Source: Lentinus brumalis
Lineage: Eukaryota > Basidiomycota > Agaricomycetes > Polyporales > Polyporaceae
Direction of reading: 5' to 3'
NCBI GenBank assembly: GCA_001792895.1
Contig: MARA01000003.1
Location: 2,728,001-2,792,000 of the forward strand
DNA: 64,000 nucleotides
Part shown: positions 1-9,806 of the stretch, piece after piece
Position numbering within the stretch: position 1 is the first letter of the stretch
How the letters are laid out: the number at the start of each line of letters is the position of its first letter
Position numbers and translations under genes: made by a program
The notes under the pieces: generated by a model
What the model was told of the DNA's origin: nothing
The model's input: only the letters and a program-made list of their open reading frames with translations
Database searches by the model: none

Positions 1-1653
1 CCAGTGCTGCCCTGAGTCGAGCCAGCCGTTGGCCATGCATTGCCCCGAACTATATGGAAGTAGATTCCGCATAGGAAGGCGCAGACGTAGAGATACCCGG
101 TGCCGTCTGCTGGTGGGCTCGTCTTGAGAAAGCACAGATGAATTAGCCCAGCAGGGAGCGCGATGAAGAAGCACCTTGCAGGTAAGTACCGTCAGTGATA
201 TCACGTTGTGAACGCAGCGTAGTGCATCGCATTTTAGTGAGAACACACCTTTCCGTGACCAAAGGTCCACACAAGGGCTAGGACGATAAGGTGGTCTTGG
301 TCGCGCACCTGGAGGGCGACATCGGCGGACCTGGAGTGCGACATCGGCGGACCTGAGGGCGGCCATCGAAGGGCACGGACATGCCAATCGCAGAGTAACC
401 ACAGAGCCGTGCATCGCGTATAAGCGAGCTCCTTGTCTAGCGTGCAGACAGTCTACTTAGCCCAGAGCCTGGTTGGTGGTAACCGTGCTTTGTCAAATGT
501 GGATCGAAAACCACTGCTCTCTGCTAAAATGAAGATGCGTGGTCTCCGCCGAGGTCGGGCCAAACGAGAACTGAGAGATCGCGCCGGCGGCTGCAAAGAG
601 GCGAAGGTTAAACATCATGCGCAAGACCTCGGCTTGGGCTTAGCGATGGGGTTGTTACAGTGCTATATGCAGATGTGGCCTGGCTTACAAGGGATGCATA
701 TCGAGGGCCTATGTCTCAGTGCATGGCGTATAGGACACCGCATCGTGAGAAATATACTCACAGAGATCACGAAGTTGTGTCATCACGGAGGAGGGCCGCT
801 TAGGCGGTCCGAGCTACGTCGAGCGTTCATTGCATGCAGTCGCCCGACCAGGTGCCTGTAAATGAGGTCAGTTCCTATCGTATTATTCGAGCGAGGAGGG
901 ACTTCAGCAGAGACAATACAACGGTTGGCTTTGCCGAGGCGTCCCCATAGTCCGTCGGAAGCATGTCTGAAGCACGCGACACAATATGAAGGTGTCAGGG
1001 ATTGTCTGGACTACCTTGTCCGCCGGATTGTCGCTTCTCGCTCCCCAGTAGTTCCCCCCTCTCCCCTTCGAGGGACTTGCCAAACATGCGAGAAGTGACT
1101 CACCAGGAATTGCTCGAAAACATAAGGACGAGTGAGAACGAAGTGTTGCAGTACGACGCCACACAGCAGGTCTTGGCAACTTGGCTATGGTCAGGACGAC
1201 TGGTCATATCACCATTCACGAGTTTCACTAACCTCTTTCGCAGGCCAGCTAAGTCCAATGGCGATCCTATCTCACCCAATCAATTGCGGCTCTCCCGTGC
1301 AACACACGACTTCCTTGGGCCATGCTGCCTCTGTCCACGGCTCTGCAAGGACGAGTCAACACCGTTCGTCGAGTCGTCAATCTTGATCGCTATGGAGGGT
1401 GCATTCTCTGGTGAATATGTGGCTGCATGTGCCCAGGGACGCTGCGGATACGTTGGTGAGTAGCTCACCATGACCGACGACAATCAGACTGAACGATGAC
1501 CTACCGCACATGCAGCGTTCCTCGACCGGATATTCCCCAGCCAAGACCTTCAAAAGATTCGGGTGTTTGCACGAAGTACGTATGATATGGCGCTGATATG
1601 GCAGCTATGTCTCTGAGGGCGGAACACCCAACAAATGACAACAACCAACCTGA
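1..1653. other. gene-free flank left of the retrotransposon
   Basis: No recognisable protein domain, tRNA or repeat was found here on either strand. Several open frames of 60-150 codons exist (for example 433-861 and 1002-1463, plus), but their translations are arginine/cysteine-rich, overlap in several frames and match no family I know. The stretch ends at the AAGGG target-site copy of the LTR element. Confidence 0.5.
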
Positions 1654-1658
1654 AAGGG
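1654..1658. repeat. target-site duplication, left copy (AAGGG)
   Basis: The five bases AAGGG directly precede the TGTTAAGACC start of the left LTR, and the same five follow the right LTR at 9802-9806. A 5-bp duplication is normal for Ty3/gypsy integrases. Confidence 0.9.
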
Positions 1659-2399
1659 TGTTAAGACCGTGCGCGCCGGGACGAAGTCCGGTGGAAATCC
1701 GGACGGAGTTACGGAGTTACGAAGTCCGGAACGAGACGCGCTGAGGGTGAAGACTTCGGCGAAGCTATTGATCAACGCCTTGAGGATCCACGAAGGTCTT
1801 CAATTTAAGACAGACAAGAGAACCGGGGTTTATACCGGAGCAAGCAACGAGTAAGAAGATAAGCAAGAGATAATACCAAGCCAGAGAGAAGTCAAGCCAG
1901 AGGTAAGAAGTCAAGCAGAAGTCGGAGGTCGGAGGTCGGAGGTCAGAAGTCCGGTCGGAAGGATCGGACGTTGAGAGAGAGAGCGAACAGAATAGATTGA
2001 GCTCAGAGTCGTAACGGGGAGTGTAACGAGATATCAGAACTGAAGTCTAAGCGTGGCTACAGGAAGGCTTATATAGTAAAGTCCGAAAGTCCGGAGAGGA
2101 GTAGCCAAGACATAGGTAAGGAGGTACGGAACCGGAGTCAGGCGGAAGCAAATGATCAGCCAATACAAAGTATAGTAAGATCGAATGAAGGGCGGATACA
2201 ATCGAAGGATCGAATGAACGGAGTCTGATCACGGAGGCGGATGCAAGCGGAAGCAGATGGTCCGGAGTCCGGGTCAAGTAAGAAGACGATAAGGGGTGAA
2301 GTGATCGAGAATAGTATCACAGGTAAGAACGAACCGGAGGTGCGGAGTCCGAGGTAGGTCCGGACCGGAGTTGGTGCCTTGTGGGCATGGAATGTAACA
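1659..2399 (-). repeat. left LTR (3' LTR of the minus-strand element), 741 bp
   Basis: Starts TGTTAAGACC and ends GTAACA on the plus strand. It matches the right LTR almost base for base. The differences I see are one substitution near 1697, the copy number of a GGAGGTC repeat near 1923-1945 (three versus four), a GA dinucleotide run near 1975, and one base near 2060. High identity means a recent insertion or gene conversion. Confidence 0.95.
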
Positions 2400-2413
2400 G
2401 TATCCCCCCACTG
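2400..2413 (-). promoter_or_regulatory. polypurine tract next to the 3' LTR
   Basis: Read on the minus strand, AGTGGGGGGATAC directly abuts the TGTTACA start of the 3' LTR. A G-run in this position is the usual primer for plus-strand DNA synthesis in LTR elements. Assignment rests on position and composition. Confidence 0.7.
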
Positions 2414-2620
2414 GGTCCGAGCCCTCGAGGACCGATAGGAAGTCCGATGGAATGATGTTTCGATCTGACGTGTGATGACCGGACGGATGATGATCGGACA
2501 GGTGAAGGTCGGATGTGATGTTCGGAGTTGTGAAGGTCGGAAAGATCCGGATCGGCTACGGACTATAAAGTTCCGAGCCGGAGTCGGGGGTGATCAAACT
2601 CTTCTTCTGCCAACCACCAC

Positions 2621-3512
2621 ATGCCCCCGAAGACCCAAGACGACCTCGCCGCGCTGCGCCTCCAACAGGCCGAAGCCCAGTTGGCCCTAGCCAGGGCCAA
2701 CGTGGAGAAGCTGGAGGCCGAGCGGTTGGCGACGGAGGCCGCGCTCCGGAAGGCGGAGAAGGAGAAGGAGGCCGAGGAGGCCAGGCAGCCGAAGAAGAGG
2801 ACCCCGACGAAGCCGAGGTCAGTCGGGCAGGGGCCGGGGAGGAGAGGACCGAGAAGGTCACCGAGTAAGTCCGGACCCGGAGTCCGAAGGACTTGTTTAC
2901 TGATGTTTTGTTGCAGTTCGCCGTGCACGCCTTGCCGTAAGGCAAGGCATCTGCCGGTACTACACGTCCGGCAGATCCGCCGCGTGCGTGCGGTGCCAGG
3001 AGAAGAAGGCGAAGTGCGAGGGCGGAAACCGCCGTACGAAGTCCGGGTCAAGAAGCGGAAGAGCCACGACCTGATCGACAGCGACGAGGACGGAACCCGA
3101 CGCCGAAGAAGAAGAAGAAGGTCGAGGAGACTCCGAAGGCCGGCCCCTCGAAGGGAAGGAGAGGGCGCACCCGGAGCCGGAGCCGGAACCGGAGGTCGAG
3201 AAGGCGCGGCCGAAGAAGATCGCGGTCGCCGAGGGGTCCCTCGACACGAGGGACCTCTTCCTCCGGGTCCTGCAGGAGGTGTCCGCGTGCCGGAGCGAGA
3301 TCCGGAAGCTCCGGCCGGACATGGCGTCCTTGCAGGAGGAGATGTCGGAGTTGCAGGACGAGGTGAGGAAGACCAGGGTGGAGGAGGCCCGGATCCGGAT
3401 GGAGCTCCGGAAGTTGGACGACTTCCGGAACCGGGCCGGGGCCGTGGAGGCGTACTTCGCCCGGTACCAGCCCACGGAGTTCCGAAGCCCAGGAGGAGCC
3501 GGAGGCCGATGA
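2621..3512 (+). pseudogene. antisense accessory gene of the retrotransposon: coiled coil plus zinc-cluster-like motif (frameshifted)
   Basis: This gene lies between the end of pol and the 3' LTR, on the opposite strand to gag-pol. Exon 1 begins MPPKTQDDLAALRLQQ and forms an alanine/leucine/glutamate-rich coiled coil of about 50 residues. A GTAAGT...TTGCAG intron appears to span about 2864-2916. Exon 2 (frame at 2919) holds ACVRCQEKKAKCEGG, a C-x2-C-x6-C pattern with basic residues like the first half of fungal Zn2Cys6 clusters. Lysine/arginine- and acid-rich segments follow, then a second coiled coil around SELQDEVRKTRVEEARIRME (3330-3430). Several frame changes are needed to join these pieces, so this copy is probably broken. 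A nuclear DNA- or chromatin-binding role is inference only. It is not a standard Ty3/gypsy gene. Confidence 0.55.
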
Positions 3513-3922
3513 AGATGGTCGGCCGAAGAAGAGGAGGATTCCGAGCAGGAGCCGGAAAGGGTCCGGAGAAGAAGGATGAGGGTGAAGGGTCCGGGGAAGT
3601 CCGGAGGGACGGATGGGCAGGAGTCCGGCAAGGAGCCGGAGAAGACGGGAGAAGGGTCCGGGAAGGGGCCTGAAGGCCAGGGTCCGAAGGAGTGAACGGA
3701 GTCCGAAGTCCGGACGTCCGTGTAGATAGAAATATGAATCTCTTTCTTGATCAAAAACCGAGTGAAGACCGAATAAGAGTGAACAACAAGACAGTAAGTA
3801 ATTGAAGGGTCAGATTTTGTAATAGTATAAGGACGTTTGTAATCAGATCAGAATGAATAGTATGAGTAAGAATTGAAGTAATAACCAGATAAGAATGAGT
3901 GATAAGTAAGAACCATAAGTAA
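3513..3922. other. spacer between the antisense gene and the end of pol
   Basis: After the TGA at 3510-3512 a short frame still encodes basic residues (RPKKRRIPSRSRKG, 3518-3560), which may be a frameshifted C-terminus of the antisense gene. Bases 3730-3920 are AT-richer, with repeated GTAAG/AATGAG words, and no gene is seen. They would serve as the convergent 3' region for pol and the antisense gene. Confidence 0.4.
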
Positions 3923-5630
3923 TCAGAGTGAAGCAAGAGGTCCGGGCTTGTCCGGATAGGACCGATGGAAGTCCGCAAGGAGTTCCTGGGCGTGTTCGAG
4001 TTCGGTAGCGAGTATCCATGACGTTTCTTCGTCGGTGCCTTCATATCCGGCCCACCGGACCAGGTACAGGAGTTGACAGGATCGGCGCCGGCGATCAATC
4101 TTGGAGTCGAGGACCTCGGAGATTTCGTACTCGGGTTCTCCGTCGATCTCGATCGGAGGGGGCGGAGTTTGGACACGTCCGGGGATGGTGTTCGGAGTTG
4201 CGGGTTCAAGCTGGGAGACATGGAATACGGGGTGGATAGCCCGCATGGATTCGGGGAGACGGAGGGTGAAGGAGTGAGTTCCGGGCTGAGCGATGATCTC
4301 ATAAGGGCCCAAGAACTTTTCTGAGAGCTTCTTGGCGGGGCGAGTGGAACGGATGAACTCGGCTCGGACATAGGCGTAGTCTCCGACCCGGAAGTCCGGA
4401 GCTGGAAGACGATGTTTGTCGGCTTGGACTTGGTAACGGGCCTGAGCTTCGGCGATATGTTCTCGGAGTGCGGAGTGGAGTTCGTCGAGGTCTATGGCGA
4501 ACTCCCGAGCCCGAGCGGAGGTGAGGTCGCGTTCCGGGTGGACGGCTAGTCCGGGATGATAGCCCTTGTTCGCGAAGAAGGGAGAGAGTCCGGTGGTGGC
4601 GTTCGGAGCATTGTTGTACGCGAACTCCGCGAGAGGCAGGAGTTTGGACCAGTTGTCCTGTTGATAGTTGCAGTAGATGCGGAGATACTGTTCCAGGGTC
4701 TGGTTGACACGTTCAGTTTGTCCGTCGCCTTCCGGATGATATCCGGAGGTGAAGTGAAGCTTCATATCGAGAGCTTTGCCGAGGGAACGGAAGAAGTGTG
4801 AGACGAACTCCGAGCCCCGGTCCGAGGTGACGTGGGAAGGAACTCCGTGCTTGGAGAAGACATGGAGGATGAACAGTTCGGCGAGTTCCTGAGCATTGAG
4901 GGTGTTGTGCGTAGGAATGAAGATGGACTGTTTGGTTAACCGGTCAACTATGACAAGAATCGCGGTATAACCCTCGGAGTCCGGAAGCTGTTCGATGAGG
5001 TCCATGGAGATGGAGTTCCACGGTCGTTCGGGGATGGGGAGTTGTTTCAGCGTTCCGTAGGGTAGATGACGAGGGGTTTTGGATCGGGCGCAGGTGGTAC
5101 AGGATTTGCAGTAGTCCCGGACGAAGATCCGGAGTCCGGGCCAGTTGTAGTCCCGGAGGACGAGGTCCTGAGTCTTGTTCTGTCCCCAGTGGCCAGCCGT
5201 CGGATGGTCGTGGCGGGCTCGGAGGACGCGTAGACGGAGGTCGCCAAGATCCGGAACATAGATGCGATTGTTGAGACAAAGGAAGCCTTCTGGATTGAAG
5301 GTCCAACGGGGATGATTGGGGTCAGAAGCGGACTTGAGGCCCGCGACGAGCTCCGGGGAGGTGGATCCGGAGTTCTGAGCGGACAGGATGTCCATCCGGA
5401 GTTGCGTGTCGTCGAGTGCGAACACTGCTCGGAGGACGGGAAGGTGCAGAATCGTCGCCCGGAGGGATGAAGCGAGTTGCTCTTGAGTGAAGACTGGTCG
5501 AAAGTTGTGTGGGTTGACGACGGAGTAGTCACTATCCCCCTCTTTTGGGTAGACGTCCCAACGGCGAGTGAGTGCGTCGGGTTTTGCTCCGAGTTTTCCG
5601 GGGCGGAACCGGATGACCATGTTGAACTGG
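3923..5630 (-). pseudogene. pol: Pol: integrase with C-terminal chromodomain
   Basis: This frame carries a complete integrase. The zinc-binding HHCC domain comes first (HDHPTAGHWGQ ... CKSCTTC, about 5090-5215). The RNase H-fold core follows with its three acidic residues in ISMDLIEQ, VTSDRGSEF and DGQTERVNQTLE. After a GPYEII-type linker comes a chromodomain near the C-terminus (YEISEVLD ... LVRWAGY ... SWILATEL, about 3960-4150). The integrase would insert element cDNA; the chromodomain is expected to steer insertion to histone-marked chromatin. The frame is open from 5755 to the stop at 3923. It is separated from RNase H by a one-base loss near 5625, in a C run. Confidence 0.9.
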
Positions 5631-6990
5631 ACAGGTACTCGGACCAGCGGGCTTGGCGGCGGGTAAGGAGTTTGGTAGTGGAGAAGTACTCGAGGTTCTT
5701 GTGATCCGTGACGACGTCGACCGGAGTTCCGGAGCCCTCGAGATAGTGCCGCCAAGTCTTGAATGCTTCATAGATAGCGAGTAGTTCCTTGTCGTGGGTG
5801 TCATAGTTCAACTCCGCGCCGGAGAGGGTACGGGAGTGGAAAGCGATGGGGTGGAGTTCACCGGAGTCCGAGGTGATGGACAGAATTCCGGCGATGGCGT
5901 AGTCCGAAGCGTCGGTTTCGACGGTGATCTGCCGATCCGGTTCCCAGTGATGGAGTACCGGAGCCGTGGTGAACGCCTTCTTGAGGGTGTTGAAGGCATC
6001 GCGACAGGCGTCGGAGAAGTTCCATGGAACGTTCTTCCGGGTCAGGCGGGTCAATGGAATGACGATCTCGGAGTAGTTGGGATGAAACGCCGGTAGAAGT
6101 TGGCGAATCCGAGGAACGACTGTATGTCTCGGACCTTCCGGGGTTCCGGCCACTCGAGAATCGTCTTGACCTTGTCCGTAGACATAGTGAGGCCTTCGGC
6201 AGAGAGGATGTAGCCCAGATACTCGACGGACTCCGTGTGGAATTCACATTTGTCCGCGCGAGCGTAGAGTTTGTGCTTCCGGAGACGTCGAAGGACTTCT
6301 TTGACGTGCTTCCGGTGATCGGCGGGGTTGTCGGAGTAGATGAGGATGTCGTCGAGATAGACGACCACGCAAACGTCTAGCAAGTCCGCGAAGATGTCGT
6401 TGACGAAACGTTGAAAGGCTGCCGGAGCGTTGGAAAGTCCGAACGGCATGAACGCGCCACTCGAACGAACCGTAGCGAGTCCGGAAGGCAGTCTTCCATT
6501 CATCTCCGGGAGCGATGCGGACTAGGTTGTAAGCGTGCCGGAGGTCGATCTTGGTATAGATACGAGCCTTCCGGGGAGCATCAAGGAGGTCCGAGATGAG
6601 CGGGAGCGGATAGCGATCCTTCCGAGTGATCTTGTTAAGTCCTCGATAGTCGACACACAAGCGAGTGAGCCGTCTTTCTTTTTGACGAAGAGGACCGGAG
6701 ATCCGCAGGGGAGTTCGACGGAGCGATGAACCCCGAGCGGAGATTCTCCTCGATGTATTCTCGGAGGGTATCGAGCTCGAGCTGGGACAGGGAATAGATG
6801 GGTCCGAGGGGTGGAACAGCGCCGTCTTCCAGTTCGATCTTTAGGTCGTACGGACGGTGCTCCGGGAGGGTGTCGGCCTTAGCCTTGTTGAAGACGTCCG
6901 CGAATTCCGGTACTCTTCCGGAACTCCGGGAGGAAGGTCCGGAGGGGAGCGTCCGAGACGGACGTGCTACGAGCTGTGGCGGACTGGGCA
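5620..6990 (-). pseudogene. pol: Pol: reverse transcriptase and RNase H (frameshifted)
   Basis: Reverse transcriptase motifs occur in order but in several frames: [20 protein letters not shown] (about 6840-6905), the finger region ending [22 protein letters not shown] (6630-6660), [13 protein letters not shown] (6410-6450), and the catalytic [12 protein letters not shown] (6330-6365). RNase H follows with ETDASDYAIAG, HDKELLAIYEAF and VVTDHKNLEY (5690-5915). The catalytic aspartates are present. The frame changes near 6905, 6710, 6675, 6455, 6085 and 5625. At each point the family reading resumes if one base is added to a short G or C run, or in one case a T removed, so the gene is otherwise well conserved. 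Confidence 0.9.
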
Positions 6991-7604
6991 GATAGATTGA
7001 GAGTGAAACTCTCTGAGCCCTGGAGCTTACAGGCACACGCGAACGCGGCTGCTCCGATCAGGGAGACAGACGGAGGCTTGGGCGGAGGCCCTGGCACTCC
7101 GGAGTCCGGTGGAGGTTCCGGACCAGACAGAGGTACGGGACGAGCCGAGGGCGTAGTCCGGAATTGGATGCTATGCGTCTTCCAGTCAATCAACGGATTG
7201 TAGTCGGAGAGCCAGCTGTATCCCAGGACAGCGGAGACGGATTTGTCGAGCGGAGTGACGTAGAAGTCGATGTTCAGAACTTCCCCGGAGGGAAAGTGTA
7301 CAGGAAGGGTGGTTATCCGAGTAATAGATGTATTAGATGATCCGTCAAATAAGGACAACCGGAGCGGAGGAATGGATGATGTCTGAAGTCCGTGCTCGTC
7401 GACGAAGTCCGAATCAATAAAGCAGTGCGATGATCCGGAGTCGACTAGAGCCGTGAACGAGTTTTCGAGGTTTTCGGCATAGAGACGGAGGAGGAGAGCA
7501 GAAGGGTCCGAAAGAGCGGAAGCGTTGAGACGGAGTTGCGGTTCCGCGTGGGTCAAGTCAACGCGATCTACACCGCACGCGGATTGCGGAGGATCGCAGC
7601 CTAG
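6930..7604 (-). pseudogene. pol: Pol: aspartic protease (N-terminal part of Pol)
   Basis: The frame contains FTALVDSGSSHCFIDSDFV (about 7415-7470), with the DSG active site of retropepsins, then VLGYSWLSDYNPLIDW near 7190-7250, typical of Ty3/gypsy proteases. It cleaves the Gag-Pol polyprotein inside the particle. There is no convincing ATG. The frame is reached by a -1 shift at the AAAAAAC site at 7604-7610, which joins it in phase to gag. The linker to reverse transcriptase is proline-rich (GPEPPPDSGVPGPPPKPPS). Confidence 0.88.
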
Positions 7605-7610
7605 TTTTTT
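7601..7610 (-). promoter_or_regulatory. candidate programmed -1 ribosomal frameshift site (A AAA AAC) with overlapping gag stop
   Basis: On the minus strand the phase reading CCA AAA AAC TAG ends gag. The heptamer A AAA AAC is a classical X XXY YYZ slippery sequence in the correct phase. A -1 slip there enters the protease frame with no stop codon in between. Frame geometry and heptamer are read directly from the sequence; function is inferred. I did not identify a downstream pseudoknot. Confidence 0.6.
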
Positions 7611-9026
7611 GGCTCCGCGGGGTCCGGAGCGTTGTCCGGAGCAGCAGGAGCGTCAGGTGCCTGGCTTGAGCAGCCCGGCCCTTGGCCGCGGTCTTCTTTG
7701 GACAGACGTCCGCAGTATGACCGGGACCTCCGCAGAAGAGGCAGAGGTTAGCAGCGAAACGCCGCTGACGCTCCTCGGGGGTGAGCTTGCCGTCCTTGCC
7801 CAGCTTGTCCGCGTATGGCTTTGCGGTCTTAGCCGGGGTCTTCGGAGTTGCAGGCTTCGACGAACTCTTCTGGGCGGAGCTGCCCGGAGAAGTCGAGGAA
7901 CCCGAGGACTGAGATGGGTAGGATGACGTCGAAGACTTCGGAGTGGAAGAGGACTTTGATCCGGAGGTGGAAGTCCGAGTCTCACGGATCTGCTCGGTCT
8001 TGCGCTCCCAGTAGCGGGCGTCGATGGACTGAGCGAGTTCTCGGAGTTTGTTCAGATCCTTCGGCTTCCCGATCTCCGCGATGCGGTCTTTGAGTCGGGA
8101 CGGAAGGCCTTTGTAGAACTGATACCGGAGAGCTTCATTTCCCCACTCGACTTGAGTGGCGAGACGATTGAACTGGGTGATATACCGAGCAACCCTCTGG
8201 TTCTCGGACATAACTAGATTCTCCAGCTCGTGCTCCGCGGTTCCGACGACGTCGTAAGGTCCGAAGTTCATACGGAGTTCTTCCTGGAAGACCTCGTAGT
8301 CCGAGAGGAAAACCGGAGGGTTCCCGGACGGAGCTTCGAGGAGGAAGGGTTCGAACCAAGCGAGAGCAGTCCCCTTGAGATGGGAGATTGCATAGGTGAC
8401 TTTCTTCTCGTGGGTATCGAACGTGTTGGGCCGAGCCTTGAAGACCAGCTCTAACTGAACGAAGAAGGAACGGAGTTTGGTAGGGTCCGTGCCATCGAAC
8501 TGGTCCGGGTCTCGGACATTGTTGCGCTCAAACGCCGTAGGCTTCGGAGGAGCCGGAGGCGGAGGCGGAGCCCGCTGGAGGGACTGCGCGGTTTGAGCCA
8601 GGAGGGTGATAGCAGCCGCTAGATCCTGATTGGTCTGCGACTGGGGGTTAACACCGGCAGATGCCTGAGTGGCCTGAGTTCCGGAGGTCTGAGCACCTCC
8701 CGGAGGTCCGGATGCCTGCGCTTGTCCGGATGTTCCGGCCTGAGGGACCGGGTTCGGTTGAACTCCAGCATGGGCAGCCCGAGCTTGAGAGGCCGAGCCT
8801 TGAGCCGGAGAGTAGAAGCGCATGGCGGACTGATCGAAGGGATTGTTGGGAGAGGTGATGGGAAAACAGGCTGGATGATTGCCGGTGAAGGCGGACGAGT
8901 ACCGCCCGGAGAAGGCGGAGTGGTGCTGACTGCGGGGAGTTTACCCCGACGGGTTGGAGTGTCCGCCGGGTTATATCCCGCAGCTTGGGATATGCGTTCA
9001 GTGAATCCTTGGAAGGAAGATGTCAT
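7601..9026 (-). pseudogene. gag: Gag polyprotein with CCHC zinc knuckle (two apparent frameshifts)
   Basis: The main frame (8823-7558) carries a retrotransposon Gag capsid region (FDGTDPTKLRSFFVQLELVF ... KVTYAISHLKGTALAWFEP ... LASQVEW-like ... FYKGLPSRLKDRIAEIGKP), a Ser/Thr-rich linker and one zinc knuckle, CLFCGGPGHTADVC (C-x2-C-x4-H-x4-C). Gag packages the RNA and forms the particle. A start at 9026 (MTSSFQGFTERISQAAGY) lies 30 bases after the 5' LTR, but in another frame that would have to join near 8850-8860. The tail (APDAPAAPDNAPDPAEPKN, ending at 7601) is in a third frame, entered near 7660-7700. Both joins look like single-base losses. Confidence 0.85.
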
Positions 9027-9056
9027 GATGAATCCTCAAGTTGAGTTCTGATATAC
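9027..9056 (-). promoter_or_regulatory. 5' leader between LTR and gag ATG; primer-binding site unresolved
   Basis: Only 30 bases separate the 5' LTR from the gag ATG. On the minus strand they begin GTATATCAGAACTCAAC. The TATCAGAAC core resembles the TATCAGAGC of initiator-methionine primer sites, but it is not the usual TGG start, so primer identity is open. Self-priming is an alternative. Confidence 0.35.
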
Positions 9057-9801
9057 TGTTAAGACCGTGCGCGCCGGGACGAAGTCCGGTGGAAGTCCGG
9101 ACGGAGTTACGGAGTTACGAAGTCCGGAACGAGACGCGCTGAGGGTGAAGACTTCGGCGAAGCTATTGATCAACGCCTTGAGGATCCACGAAGGTCTTCA
9201 ATTTAAGACAGACAAGAGAACCGGGGTTTATACCGGAGCAAGCAACGAGTAAGAAGATAAGCAAGAGATAATACCAAGCCAGAGAGAAGTCAAGCCAGAG
9301 GTAAGAAGTCAAGCAGAAGTCGGAGGTCGGAGGTCGGAGGTCGGAGGTCAGAAGTCCGGTCGGAAGGATCGGACGTTGAGAGAGAGCGAACAGAATAGAT
9401 TGAGCTCAGAGTCGTAACGGGGAGTGTAACGAGATATCAGAACTGAAGTCTAAGCGTGGCTACGGAAGGCTTATATAGTAAAGTCCGAAAGTCCGGAGAG
9501 GAGTAGCCAAGACATAGGTAAGGAGGTACGGAACCGGAGTCAGGCGGAAGCAAATGATCAGCCAATACAAAGTATAGTAAGATCGAATGAAGGGCGGATA
9601 CAATCGAAGGATCGAATGAACGGAGTCTGATCACGGAGGCGGATGCAAGCGGAAGCAGATGGTCCGGAGTCCGGGTCAAGTAAGAAGACGATAAGGGGTG
9701 AAGTGATCGAGAATAGTATCACAGGTAAGAACGAACCGGAGGTGCGGAGTCCGAGGTAGGTCCGGACCGGAGTTGGTGCCTTGTGGGCATGGAATGTAAC
9801 A
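9057..9801 (-). repeat. right LTR (5' LTR of the minus-strand element), 745 bp
   Basis: Starts TGTTAAGACC and ends TGTAACA on the plus strand, matching the left LTR apart from a few substitutions and small repeat-number changes. Transcription of gag-pol should start within it on the minus strand. Confidence 0.95.
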
Positions 9802-9806
9802 AAGGG
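9802..9806. repeat. target-site duplication, right copy (AAGGG)
   Basis: AAGGG immediately follows the right LTR and equals the five bases before the left LTR at 1654-1658. Confidence 0.9.

Larger units (their letters stand above)
1659..9801 (-). mobile_element. Ty3/gypsy chromovirus LTR retrotransposon (complete, frameshifted)
   Basis: Two direct LTRs of about 740 bp with TG...CA ends enclose gag and pol on the minus strand, in the order gag, protease, reverse transcriptase, RNase H, integrase, chromodomain. That order plus the C-terminal chromodomain defines a chromovirus of the Metaviridae type. A purine-rich tract lies next to the 3' LTR (left) and an AAGGG target-site duplication flanks the whole, so this is one full insertion and not a rearranged remnant. 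The reading frames are broken at about nine places, mostly single-base changes in short G or C runs. An additional gene runs antisense between pol and the 3' LTR. The copy as written could not make an intact Pol. Confidence 0.95.

Noticed and set aside
9027..9056. Primer-binding site for initiator methionine tRNA
   Set aside because: Only a partial TATCAGA resemblance; the first bases do not fit, so it is listed as unresolved.
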